Shown: in pieces, positions 9,537 to 17,625 of the stretch
Position numbering within the stretch: the first letter of the stretch is position 1
Layout of the letters: every line of letters starts with the position of its first letter
NCBI RefSeq assembly: GCF_000285595.1
Contig: NZ_HE611071.1
Location: 1-64,000 of the forward strand
DNA length: 64,000 nucleotides
Origin: Kurthia senegalensis
GTDB taxonomy: Bacteria > Bacillota > Bacilli > Bacillales_A > Planococcaceae
Direction: 5' to 3'
The notes under the pieces: model-generated
Databases searched by the model: none
What the model saw: only the letters and a program-made list of their open reading frames with translations
What the model was told of the DNA's origin: nothing
Made by a program: the position numbers and the translations under genes

Positions 9537-9806
9537 TTATTTTACGTCGTTTAATAAGTCCGCATACTTCGGATTACGTGCGACGAATGCATGTAATTCT
9601 TTGCCGTAACTTTGAATCCATTGACGAATAATTTTTTCTGTCATTTCAATTCCTTTATAATCGTACCCTGCTTTCGCATACGTTGATTCGAAATCACTCC
9701 AAAGAAGTTCAATCCAGACACGTGCTTTTTGCTCTGAAATTTCACCACTTACGCTTATAAGCTCATCTGTTAATTGTTGAATAATCATCTCGATTTGTTG
9801 TTGCAT
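9537..9806 (-). CDS. yfhJ: WVELL protein (YfhJ-like)
   Basis: A small 89-residue soluble protein, mostly helical, with the WIELLW motif at about residues 31-36 that gives the YfhJ/WVELL family its name. Function is unknown in any species I know of. It overlaps the stop of yfhH by one base in a TAATG junction, so translation of the two is probably coupled. The same neighbour pair occurs in B. subtilis. Confidence 0.82.
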   Translation of the reverse strand: MQQQIEMIIQQLTDELISVSGEISEQKARVWIELLWSDFESTYAKAGYDYKGIEMTEKIIRQWIQSYGKELHAFVARNPKYADLLNDVK

Positions 9807-10129
9807 TAGTACATCTCCTCAGGCGGTGTTAACATCGCAATTGGAATCGCTTCTTCACGTGTATTACCACCTAAACGATAGCCCCAAGCGTACACACCTT
9901 TTAAATAATCAATTTTGAAAAACGTACCTGGGTCGCCTTCGATACGATAAATACCACCGACTTCAAAGTCGTCTGGATTTAATAAAAATGAACTTGCTAA
10001 AATTGCTTTACGTTCATACACAGCAAACTCATTTAGAATGCCAAGTTGTTCAGCTTTACGTGCTTTTTCTTTTAATTGACCGACTTCAGTACGTAATTCG
10101 GCTTCTGTCATTTGACTATATTTCTTCAT
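9806..10129 (-). CDS. yfhH: YfhH family protein (DUF1811)
   Basis: A 107-residue protein with a helical N-terminal third and a small beta-rich C-terminal domain of SH3-like appearance (about 55-107). It matches the YfhH family, whose function is not known. It overlaps the end of recX by 14 bases and the start of the yfhJ-like gene by one base, so recX, yfhH and yfhJ form a tightly packed operon. Confidence 0.85.
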   Translation of the reverse strand: MKKYSQMTEAELRTEVGQLKEKARKAEQLGILNEFAVYERKAILASSFLLNPDDFEVGGIYRIEGDPGTFFKIDYLKGVYAWGYRLGGNTREEAIPIAMLTPPEEMY

Positions 10130-10930
10130 CTTCTTGCTCCTTCTTATCTATAAATTCATCAATAACTTCCCCCGGAAAACCTTTTTGATACAACGCTTGC
10201 TTCACTTTCATTCGCAAATCGTATCCTTCTACTTTATTAGCGTACTTACGCCAAATTTTCTCACCTTGCTTTTCGAGAAGTGGCGACCATTCGTCGTCTT
10301 CTTTCGTAAAGTCCATCGTCGAGAATACTTGTTCAATAATAGAGAAGCTATATCCTTTCCGGATAAGGAAATCTTGAATTTTTTGTTTTTGTTGCAAAGG
10401 GGTCTTACTTGCCTCTTGCTTTTGTTTTTTCTCCGCAAGTTGTTTTGCGAGATTCATTTGCTGTTGTTCATCGAAATTTTCCAACGCTTGCTGCTGCATC
10501 GTTTCATTAATTCCTTTTTGCTTCAGCTCTCTTTTAATGGCGAGTGGCCCTTTTTTCATCGTATTTTTTTCGTTTCCACGAAAGCTTTTGAAAAGGCTTC
10601 GTCATTTAAAAAGCCGAATCGTTTTAACTTTTGAATCGATTCTTGAATGACCGCTTCTCCAAACTCTGCTTGCGTCAGCTTTTTACGCACTTCTTCTTCA
10701 CTGCGCATTTGGAAACTCAAATAAGAAAGTCCTCGATTGAATGCGCGACTCACTTCTTCATCAAACGCAATATCACCGAGCGCCCACTCATCCAACACTT
10801 TTCCTTTCGTCAAACCGTATTGGATTAAAACCGTTTCATCTACGCTAAATGAATATTCTTCATTTACGTAAATGTTATAACGATCTTCGTGGCGTTTTTG
10901 TCGAGTAATTTTCGTAATCACTTTCGGCAT
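10116..10930 (-). pseudogene. recX: Recombination regulator RecX, frameshifted as read
   Basis: RecX modulates RecA filaments. Here it is split into two frames: an N-terminal part (10556-10930) with KVITKITRQKRHEDRYNIYV and a first three-helix repeat, and a C-terminal part (10116-10559) with KGPLAIKRELKQKGI and two more repeats. They meet at a run of seven A on the coding strand (10564-10570). One extra A would join them as VETKKNTMKKGP, the sequence expected in RecX, giving about 271 residues, the normal length. As read, TGA overlaps an internal ATG, so reinitiation or transcript slippage could also make the second half. The start is the ATG at 10930, 8 bases from AAAGGGG, rather than the GTG at 10939. 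Confidence 0.85.
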
Positions 10931-11052
10931 ACGTGCCACCCCTTTCTTTTGATAGTATACCTGTTTTCTTTTGAAAGTTCACGACCCTATACTTCACAAC
11001 TGTATTATAAACCTGCATAATGGGGTACACATTGCATAAGGAGGTCTGCTCT

Positions 11053-11950
11053 ATGAAAGTAGCAATTACAGGCGGTACTGGTTTAGTCGGAAAAAAATTA
11101 ACGAACATTTTGCAAAATAACGGTTATGAAGTGACGATTTTAACAAGAAGCGAGACAGATTTATCTAGTAGCCCCGCAAAAAATCCAATGGTTAAAAGAA
11201 GGGAGCAATCCCGAACAATATTTAGAAGGATTCGATGCTTTTATTAACTTAGCGGGTGCTTCTCTTAATGAAGGTCGTTGGACAGAAGAACAAAAAGAAG
11301 CAATTTATAATAGTAGGAAAGATGCGACAACCGAGTTGCTTCGCATTATCCATGCGCTCGATAAAAAGCCTGCCACACTCGTTAACGCAAGTGCGGTCGG
11401 TATTTACCCAACGTCAGAAAGTGCGACGTATACGGAAAATAGCACAGCGAAAGCACAAGACTTTTTAGGAAACACCGTTGCAATGTGGGAACAATTAGCT
11501 GACAAAGCAAAAGAAGATTCTTTACGTGTCGTAAAAACCCGTTTTGGCGTTATTTTCGATAAAGAATCTGGCGCTTTCCCATTACTCGCCAAACCTTACA
11601 AATTACATGTCGGAGGTAATCTCGGCTCTGGCATGCAATGGGTATCTTGGGTTCACGTAGAAGATGTAGCTCGTGCACTCGCTTATTGTTTAGAAGATAC
11701 ATCGATTGAAGGTGTCGTGAACGTAACAGCGCCATTCCCTATTCGTATGAAGCAAGTCGGCGAAACGATTGCCGCTGCTTTGCAAACGCATCATCTTCTA
11801 AAAGTGCCTAGTCCTATTTTGAAAGTAGCACTCGGCGAGAAAAGTAAGCTTATTTTAGAAGGACAGAAAGTTATCCCAACCGTTTTAAACGAATCCCATT
11901 TTACATTTAACTACCCGACGATTGCGAAAGCTTTACAAAAATTGTTGTAG
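11053..11950 (+). pseudogene. yfhF: YfhF-like TIGR01777 NAD-dependent epimerase, frameshifted as read
   Basis: An SDR-superfamily protein of the TIGR01777/YfhF family with the NAD-binding motif GGTGLVG at residues 7-13. A strong AAGGAGG lies 9 bases before the ATG. The frame breaks at a run of six A (11178-11183): reading with five A gives PAKIQWLKEGSNPEQYLEGF and then continues to the stop at 11950, with NASAVGIYP, the HVEDVARAL segment and the C-terminal DUF1731-like region. The repaired protein would be about 298 residues, the normal size. Function in bacteria is unclear despite historical links to cell division. Confidence 0.85.
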
Positions 11951-12003
11951 TCCAGCTCCTGCGTAATATAATCTGAAATCTTTCTTTCGCGAACGTCTTT
12001 CGC

Positions 12004-12032
12004 TATAATGAAGAAATGAATTCAGAAAAGGA
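12004..12032 (+). promoter_or_regulatory. Signals that set the start of the 12043 methyltransferase gene
   Basis: A perfect TATAAT (12004-12009) would start transcription near 12016, which is also the first possible ATG of the frame. AAAAGGA (12026-12032) lies 10 bases before a TTG at 12043. The two together favour the TTG start over a leaderless ATG. The -35 element is weak. Confidence 0.45.
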
Positions 12033-12042
12033 CGTGTCCAAC

Positions 12043-13425
12043 TTGCAACAACAAACGATTATGTCAGTCGGAAAAAGAATTCCACTGAACATTAAAAAAC
12101 TTGGCATTAACGGCGAAGGAATCGGCTACTACAAACGAAATATCGTCTTCGTTCCAGGTGCGATCACAGGCGAAGAAGTTTATGCTGAACTAACAAAAGT
12201 CGCGAAGGGTTATTCAGAAGCGAAAATTATTAAAGTACAAAAACGTTCAAAATATCGTACGACACCACCATGTTCTGTTTATGAAGAATGTGGCGGCTGC
12301 CAACTTCAACATATGAAATATGATTTCCAATTAAAAGCGAAACGCGATATTATCGCACAAGCACTTCAAAAATACGTGCAACCGTTAGCGAAAAAAATCG
12401 ACTTACGCTCAACAATCGGGATGGACGAACCTTGGAACTACCGTAATAAGAGTCAATTCCAAGCACGTCAATCTGGCGATAAAGTGCTTGCTGGTTTATA
12501 CGCTGAAAACAGCCACAAACTATTAGACATTGAAGAATGTGCTGTTCAAGCACCGATGACGACAAAAATGACAACAAAAGTGAAGCATCTTCTTCAAGAA
12601 CTTGAGATTCCCGCATTTAACGAAAAAACAAATCGTGGAATCGTTCGTACAATCGTCGTACGTACAGGAATTAAAACAGGCGAAACACAAATCGTCCTTA
12701 TTACAACGAAAAAACATTTTGACCAAAAAGATGAACTCGTTGAACGCATTAAAGCACTTCATAAAAACGTCGTTTCTGTCGTTCAAAATATTAAAGAAGA
12801 CGATTCACCACTCGTATTCGGAGATCAAACAATCGTCTTAGACGGTAAAGAAACGATTCACGAAAAACTTGGCGAATACGCTTTCGATTTATCTGCACGC
12901 GCATTCTTCCAATTGAACCCAACGCAAACCGTACACTTGTACAACCAAATTAAAAAAGCGGCAGCACTAACAGGCAACGAATCAATCGTTGATGCTTATT
13001 GTGGTGTTGGTACGATTGGACTTTGGCTTTCAAAAGGCGCGAAAGAAATCCGCGGTATGGACGTCATTCCAGAAGCAATCGTCGACGCGAAGAAAAATGC
13101 GAAAAAATACAATGTTGAAAATTCAACGTACGTACAAGGTACGGCAGAATATTGGTTAGAAGCATGGCGTTTAGATGGCTACGTTCCAGATGTCGTAACA
13201 GTCGATCCACCACGTACTGGCTTAGACGATAGCTTCATGGACACGATGCTTGTCATCCGTCCGAAACGAATCGTCTACACATCTTGTAACCCATCAACAC
13301 TTGCTAAAAACTTAGCGAAACTAACAGAACTTTATGATGTAGCATACATTCAACCTGTCGATATGTTCCCACAAACAGCACATGTCGAAAGCGTAACATT
13401 GCTTACATTAAAAGAAACAATATAA
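12043..13425 (+). CDS. RlmCD-type 23S rRNA (uracil-5-)-methyltransferase, paralogue 1 (YfjO-like)
   Basis: A 460-residue RumA-family enzyme that methylates C5 of specific uridines. It has an N-terminal TRAM domain, an iron-sulfur cysteine cluster (CSVYEECGGCQLQH), an SAM-binding motif DAYCGVGTIGL, the DPPRTGLD motif and the catalytic cysteine in TSCNPSTLA. A second paralogue lies at 39755. B. subtilis likewise has two (YefA and YfjO). The other copy has the YefA neighbourhood, so this one is more likely the YfjO counterpart. Which uridine each modifies cannot be seen here. Confidence 0.87.
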   Translation: MQQQTIMSVGKRIPLNIKKLGINGEGIGYYKRNIVFVPGAITGEEVYAELTKVAKGYSEAKIIKVQKRSKYRTTPPCSVYEECGGCQLQHMKYDFQLKAKRDIIAQALQKYVQPLAKKIDLRSTIGMDEPWNYRNKSQFQARQSGDKVLAGLYAENSHKLLDIEECAVQAPMTTKMTTKVKHLLQELEIPAFNEKTNRGIVRTIVVRTGIKTGETQIVLITTKKHFDQKDELVERIKALHKNVVSVVQNIKEDDSPLVFGDQTIVLDGKETIHEKLGEYAFDLSARAFFQLNPTQTVHLYNQIKKAAALTGNESIVDAYCGVGTIGLWLSKGAKEIRGMDVIPEAIVDAKKNAKKYNVENSTYVQGTAEYWLEAWRLDGYVPDVVTVDPPRTGLDDSFMDTMLVIRPKRIVYTSCNPSTLAKNLAKLTELYDVAYIQPVDMFPQTAHVESVTLLTLKETI

Positions 13426-13439
13426 GCACTAAAAAAAGA

Positions 13440-13770
13440 GGCTGGGACATAAGTAAAAAATTCAGCCTTTCATAAAGAAGAGGATGTCAAATTTGACATC
13501 CTCTTCTTTATTTTTCATGCGCAAATTAGGAATGACCGTTCTCGTATTGCGTATTTTTCTAAGTTTGTTGCCACGCGTACGAAGCTTATTTCGTTTCAGA
13601 TTTAGTAGTAGGCTACGTAAACCGCAACAAGAATTGCCATTTTTTGCTCCCTCGCGAAAAGCGGCGGTCGAAACGACAAACAACAGCTACCTAGTAGACA
13701 AAAAAAGACATGCACGATTTAATTCAAATCATGCATGTCTTTTATTATTGACGAAAATCTTGTCCTAGCC
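13440..13770 (+). repeat. Dispersed intergenic repeat, copy 2 (fullest copy)
   Basis: The tract begins with GGCTGGGACA and ends with TGTCCTAGCC, a 9-of-10 terminal inverted repeat. Inside are a 15-bp hairpin (13474-13488 with 13495-13509) and a second hairpin near the right end (13703-13743). It aligns with copies at 4399 and 38324. It fills the gap between two convergent genes, and its last bases supply the TAG stop of the MFS gene. The terminal repeats suggest a small non-autonomous element; no transposase is present. Confidence 0.78.
13703..13743 (-). terminator. Terminator after the MFS exporter gene
   Basis: AAAAGACATGC pairs with GCATGTCTTTT, with the loop sides CACGATTT and AAATCATG adding partial pairing. 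On the minus strand a T run follows. It lies inside repeat copy 2. Confidence 0.7.
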
Positions 13771-14946
13771 TTTTTTTAATGTACTAATTTTTTTATTGTG
13801 TCCACCGATGACGATAACGATAAAGACGACGAATAATAAAATCGCAACAATCGCTAAATAGCTAAATGATACGTGTTCAACTAATGCTCCACCGACAAAT
13901 GGACCTGACAAGCTACCGATGCTAAAGAAAATACTACATAGTAAATTCCCTGTAGGTAATAACTGTTTCGGCGTTAAATCCGTCATGTAAGAAATGCCGA
14001 GTGAGAACATCGAGCCGCAAAAGCTACCTGCTAAAAAGAAAGCAATCAACACGAACCATTCCAAATGTTCGAAAAAGCTTCCGATGAAAAACATCACACT
14101 TCCTAATAAAAGACAGCTGCAAATGACTTTGTATCGACCGATTCGATCCCCTAGCGTACCGAACGGTAATTGCGTAATAATCGCACCGATTGAAAAAGCA
14201 GATAAAATGAGCGATACCATGGATACGTCAAATGATTTGCGTAGTGCATACACTGGAAAAATTGCATTGAGAGACGATTCTAAAAAGCCGTATATGAGTG
14301 GCGGTAAAAATGCTACCCACGCATAACGTAAGGTCGTTTTGTAACGTTGCCATGCTTTCGATTGTTCACTCGTTGCATCAATTGGTTCCGGTTTATCATT
14401 TTTCAACATAAAGACGAAAGACCAAGCAATTAAACAAAGAATGCTTGAAATAATAAACGGCAACGCTTCAAAAATATGAATCAACGGTACCATCAAAGGT
14501 CCAATCGCAAATCCGACACCGAAAGATAAACCGTAAATTGCGATGCTTTTCCCTAGTTTTGCTGGATTAGCAGTTGATGTGATCCACGTTTGTGAAGCAA
14601 AGTGTAACGCATTATCCCCGATTCCGATAAATAATCTTAAAATGAACCAAAATAATAAACTTTTCCAAAGTGGAAATAATAGTAGTGCACAAAAAACGAT
14701 GCCTCCACCGGCTAAAATGACCGGTTTATAACCGAATTTCCGTAAAGGCCTCTCAATAAAAGGTGAGATTAATAACGTTCCAATATATAGTCCCGTTGCA
14801 TTCAAGCCGTTTAAAAATGAATTAACGCCATCATTTTCAAAAATAACAGAAATTAAAGGAAGTAACATCCCTTGCGAAAAACCTGAAATGGATACGATGA
14901 TGACCAGTATCCAGAAACGGCGTTTTGCGTATTGTTCTACTTGCAT
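13765..14946 (-). CDS. MFS transporter, drug-efflux type
   Basis: A 393-residue protein with 12 predicted membrane segments. The loop between segments 2 and 3 carries ERPLRKFGYKP in place of the strict MFS motif, and FGTLGDRIGRYK appears after segment 8. It most resembles YfkF-like exporters of Bacillales; the substrate is unknown. I chose the ATG at 14946 with AAAGGGG 12 bases before it; upstream codons lack a ribosome binding site. The gene is preceded by about 400 bases of structured leader with a terminator, described separately, and its stop codon comes from repeat copy 2. Confidence 0.8.
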   Translation of the reverse strand: MQVEQYAKRRFWILVIIVSISGFSQGMLLPLISVIFENDGVNSFLNGLNATGLYIGTLLISPFIERPLRKFGYKPVILAGGGIVFCALLLFPLWKSLLFWFILRLFIGIGDNALHFASQTWITSTANPAKLGKSIAIYGLSFGVGFAIGPLMVPLIHIFEALPFIISSILCLIAWSFVFMLKNDKPEPIDATSEQSKAWQRYKTTLRYAWVAFLPPLIYGFLESSLNAIFPVYALRKSFDVSMVSLILSAFSIGAIITQLPFGTLGDRIGRYKVICSCLLLGSVMFFIGSFFEHLEWFVLIAFFLAGSFCGSMFSLGISYMTDLTPKQLLPTGNLLCSIFFSIGSLSGPFVGGALVEHVSFSYLAIVAILLFVVFIVIVIGGHNKKISTLKKG

Positions 14947-15009
14947 TTTGCACGTACGCCCCTTTATAAAATATGAATTCAACTTACTATACCAAAAATG
15001 GACACATAG

Positions 15010-15361
15010 AAAAAGACTCAGTGGCAATGGTATTGTTTGGCACTGAGTCTTACTAACTTTTCATCATATTCATTTGTATTAAACTGCTTGCAGCAATACG
15101 ATGCTCGGTTGTACTGATTGCTGGAAACGGGTTTAAACACCTTCCTTTCCCGGTTATTTTAATAAATTCGCTTTTTTGATGTGTGTTGATTGTTAGTAAA
15201 GAGGTTTGTTAATAAGGAGTAACCTTACTATGAAAGCATCTCGTATTCAAAAAATGCATCACTCCTATTCGTTCAAGTCGATCATTTTTATTTAGATAGG
15301 TTTTTGAACTACAACCTCCTTTCTTGAAACAAATTCTATCATAAAACATAAAATAAGTAAA
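15010..15361 (-). promoter_or_regulatory. Structured leader with terminator upstream of the MFS gene (or independent small RNA)
   Basis: On the minus strand a possible promoter (TTTACT 15356-15361, 17 bases, TAGAAT 15333-15338) is followed by paired segments: GTTCAAAAA with TTTTTTGAA, CCTAT with ATAGG, and CAGCAAT with ATTGCTG. It ends in a terminator (arms 15013-15023 and 15041-15051, then TTTTTCT) about 65 bases before the MFS start. A 16-codon frame MHFLNTRCFHSKVTPY (15209-15259) lies inside, with a poorly spaced AGGAG. The arrangement suits attenuation control of a drug exporter, but an independent small RNA would look the same. Confidence 0.5.
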
Positions 15362-15473
15362 TATTTAAAACTATCTGAATATTAAATTCATTATTTAGAC
15401 CTACGATATGTTTTGCTGTTGTATTTACGACCTATTTCAGATATGCTAAACGTAACTAACGGAGGTGCCTCAC

Positions 15474-15650
15474 ATGAAACCAATTACTGATAAAGATCAA
15501 CAAGTAACATACTTGAAAAACCGTCTGCAAATTTTCGTTGAAGTACTTGATACAATCGATCCAGAAACGACTGAACTAGAAGATATTGATCGCTTAATTT
15601 CGATGGTGGATGATTTAGAAGAAAAAATGGATCAATTCAAAAACCGTTAA
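15474..15650 (+). CDS. SE1561 family protein
   Basis: A 58-residue acidic, helical protein that resembles the SE1561 family of small Bacillales proteins of unknown function. CGGAGG lies 8 bases before the ATG at 15474; an upstream GTG in frame overlaps that site and is unlikely to be used. It is transcribed alone, followed directly by its own terminator and then fumarase. Confidence 0.8.
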   Translation: MKPITDKDQQVTYLKNRLQIFVEVLDTIDPETTELEDIDRLISMVDDLEEKMDQFKNR

Positions 15651-15663
15651 TCTACGACAAAGT

Positions 15664-15692
15664 AGCACACAAAATTTTGTGTGCTATTTTTA
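15664..15692 (+). terminator. Terminator after the SE1561 gene
   Basis: A perfect 11-bp palindrome AGCACACAAAA/TTTTGTGTGCT followed by ATTTTTA, 14 bases after the stop codon. Confidence 0.85.
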
Positions 15693-15778
15693 TGCACATT
15701 TTTCTGTATAGGTATTCTATCTTTCTGCTTTTGACTGTATAATGCAAAGGAAGCAAGACATTTTTGAGGGGGATTCAT

Positions 15779-17314
15779 ATGAATTTACAAACTTTAGAAC
15801 AAAGCATTTATTCATTAATTACAGAAACGTCTACGAACTTACCGAAAGACGTTCGTCGTGCTGTAAAGCGTGCAAAAGAAGCAGAAAATGCCGGTACACG
15901 TGCAGCGATGAGTTTAGACACTATTGCAAACAACATCTTCATGGCGGATGATAACGTTTCACCAATTTGCCAAGATACAGGACTTCCAACATTTAAAGTC
16001 AAAACTCCTGTAGGCGTAAACCAAATCGAAATCAAAAAAATGATTAAAGAAGCAATCGTTCGCACGACTGGCGATGCAAAGCTACGTCCAAATGCTGTCG
16101 ATTCATTAACAGGCAAAAACTCTGGTGATAACTTAGGCGACGGTTTACCAGTAGTGAAGTTTGAACAATGGGAAAAAGACTATATCGAAATGAAATTAAT
16201 TTTAAAAGGCGGCGGCTGTGAAAATAAAAATATCCAATATAGCCTTCCTTGCGAATTAGAAGGTCTCGGTCGTGCCGGTCGTGACTTAGATGGTATTCGT
16301 AAATGTATTTTACATTCGGTATACCAAGCACAAGGACAAGGTTGTTCTGCTGGCTTTATCGGCGTAGGAATCGGTGGTGACCGTTCTTCAGGATACGATT
16401 TAGCAAAAGAACAATTATTCCGTCACTTAGAAGATACGAATCCGAATGAAGATCTTGCAAAATTAGAAGATTACATCGTTGAAAAAGCGAACACACTCGG
16501 TATCGGTACGATGGGCTTCGGTGGTGAAGCGACACTTCTAGGTTGTAAAATCGGCGTTATGCACCGTATTCCAGCTTCTTTCTACGTATCTGTTGCGTAT
16601 AACTGTTGGGCTTTCCGCCGTGCAGCGATTAACATCGATGCTGAAACAGGCGAAATTTTAGACTGGCACTATCAAGAAGGCGAAAAAATCGACTTCGCAG
16701 AAGCAGCACAAGCTCAACCGAAAAAAGATTCAAAAATCGTTGAATTAACTGCACCAATTTCTGAAAAAGACATTCGTAACTTAAAAGTTGGAGACGTCGT
16801 AAAAATTAACGGTCGTATGTTCACAGGTCGTGACGCGATTCACCATCATTTAATGAGTCACGATGCACCTGTAGATTTAAACGGTCAAATCATTTATCAC
16901 TGTGGACCTGTTATGGCAAAAGACAAAGACGGTCAATGGACAGTAAAAGCAGCAGGACCTACTACTTCTATTCGTGAAGAACCTTACCAAGGTGATATTA
17001 TGAAGAAATTTGGTATTCGTGCGGTAATCGGTAAAGGCGGTATGGGACCGAAAACGTTGAAAGCTTTAAATGAACACGGCGGTGTTTATTTAAATGCAAT
17101 CGGTGGCGCAGCACAATATTATGCAGACTGTATTAAATCAGTAGATGGTGTGGATCTATTAGACTTCGGTATTCCAGAAGCGATGTGGCACTTAGGCGTT
17201 GAAGGTTTTACAGCCGTTGTAACGATGGATTCTCACGGAAACTCATTACACGCAGACGTTCAAAAATCTTCTGTTGAAAAATTAGCACAATACGCAGAAC
17301 CTGTATTTAACTAA
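15779..17314 (+). CDS. Fumarate hydratase, class I (iron-sulfur type)
   Basis: A 511-residue class I fumarase that interconverts fumarate and malate in the TCA cycle. The N-terminal catalytic domain (about 1-315) contains Cys64 in ICQDTG, Cys189 in GQGCSAG and Cys276 in AYNCWAF, my candidates for the three 4Fe-4S ligands. The C-terminal domain (about 320-511) has GRDAIHHHL, GPTTSIREEPYQ and GKGGM. GAGGGGG lies 6 bases before the ATG; an upstream TTG overlaps it. A TATAAT at 15738-15743 probably belongs to its promoter. Class I enzymes are oxygen and peroxide sensitive, unlike the class II FumC. Confidence 0.92.
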   Translation: MNLQTLEQSIYSLITETSTNLPKDVRRAVKRAKEAENAGTRAAMSLDTIANNIFMADDNVSPICQDTGLPTFKVKTPVGVNQIEIKKMIKEAIVRTTGDAKLRPNAVDSLTGKNSGDNLGDGLPVVKFEQWEKDYIEMKLILKGGGCENKNIQYSLPCELEGLGRAGRDLDGIRKCILHSVYQAQGQGCSAGFIGVGIGGDRSSGYDLAKEQLFRHLEDTNPNEDLAKLEDYIVEKANTLGIGTMGFGGEATLLGCKIGVMHRIPASFYVSVAYNCWAFRRAAINIDAETGEILDWHYQEGEKIDFAEAAQAQPKKDSKIVELTAPISEKDIRNLKVGDVVKINGRMFTGRDAIHHHLMSHDAPVDLNGQIIYHCGPVMAKDKDGQWTVKAAGPTTSIREEPYQGDIMKKFGIRAVIGKGGMGPKTLKALNEHGGVYLNAIGGAAQYYADCIKSVDGVDLLDFGIPEAMWHLGVEGFTAVVTMDSHGNSLHADVQKSSVEKLAQYAEPVFN

Positions 17315-17329
17315 TCTTAGTTCTTTTAT

Positions 17330-17377
17330 AAAACGATTTGTTTCGGTCTCGACTGATAACAAATCGTTTTTTATTTT
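17330..17377 (+). terminator. Terminator after fumarase
   Basis: AAAACGATTTGTT (17330-17342) pairs with AACAAATCGTTTT (17358-17370), followed by TTATTTT. Confidence 0.85.
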
Positions 17378-17502
17378 CTAACGATTTTCGTATGAATAAC
17401 GCACGTAATCCCCTTTTAATTGAGAAGTAATTGCAACGTCCACATTTCAAAAAAGAAAAGAGCATTTTTCAAGTTATGACTCTTCCATTCCACCTCCCCT
17501 TA

Positions 17503-17536
17503 TGTTATACTAATTTTAAATTTAGAATGATTCTAA
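17503..17536 (+). promoter_or_regulatory. Extended -10 promoter and PerR-type box before the metal-efflux ATPase
   Basis: TGTTATACT (17503-17511) is an extended -10 element. From 17522 to 17536 lies TTAGAATGATTCTAA, a perfect 7-1-7 palindrome matching the PerR box TTATAATNATTATAA at 12 of 14 positions. It would cover the start of transcription and block it. B. subtilis pfeT (zosA) is under PerR control, so the location supports PerR over Fur or Zur. The rest of the 310-base gap upstream shows nothing else I can name. Confidence 0.65.
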
Positions 17537-17597
17537 TTAAGGAATTTAAACAGACTATAAATCCTTATTTAAAAAGGATTTACATCGTAAATAAGAA

Positions 17598-17612
17598 CGA
17601 TTTTCATTATCA
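17598..17612 (-). promoter_or_regulatory. Possible Fur-type box overlapping the ribosome binding region
   Basis: On the minus strand TGATAATGAAAATCG matches the Fur box TGATAATNATTATCA at 11 of 14 defined positions, with one half-site perfect. It lies directly before the AGGAGGG of the efflux ATPase gene. B. subtilis pfeT and Listeria frvA respond to Fur as well as PerR, which makes it worth noting; alone the match is weak. Confidence 0.35.
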
Positions 17613-17625
17613 GGAGGGCATGTGA

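Noticed and set aside
13462-13768. Open frames of 73 and 94 codons on opposite strands in repeat copy 2, and a similar 78-codon frame at 4543-4779
   Set aside because: They lie in the repeat and its hairpins, lack ribosome binding sites and are not kept between copies except by the shared DNA.
15230-15295. 21-codon frame MKASRIQKMHHSYSFKSIIFI on the plus strand with a good AAGGAG
   Set aside because: It is antisense to a better-supported structured transcript with a terminator on the minus strand, and has no clear promoter. Mentioned in the leader finding but not listed as a gene.
15010-15361. A T-box or a known riboswitch in the MFS leader
   Set aside because: The T-box sequence GGGTGGAACCGCG and the landmarks of the SAM, TPP, yybP-ykoY, guanidine and preQ1 classes are absent.
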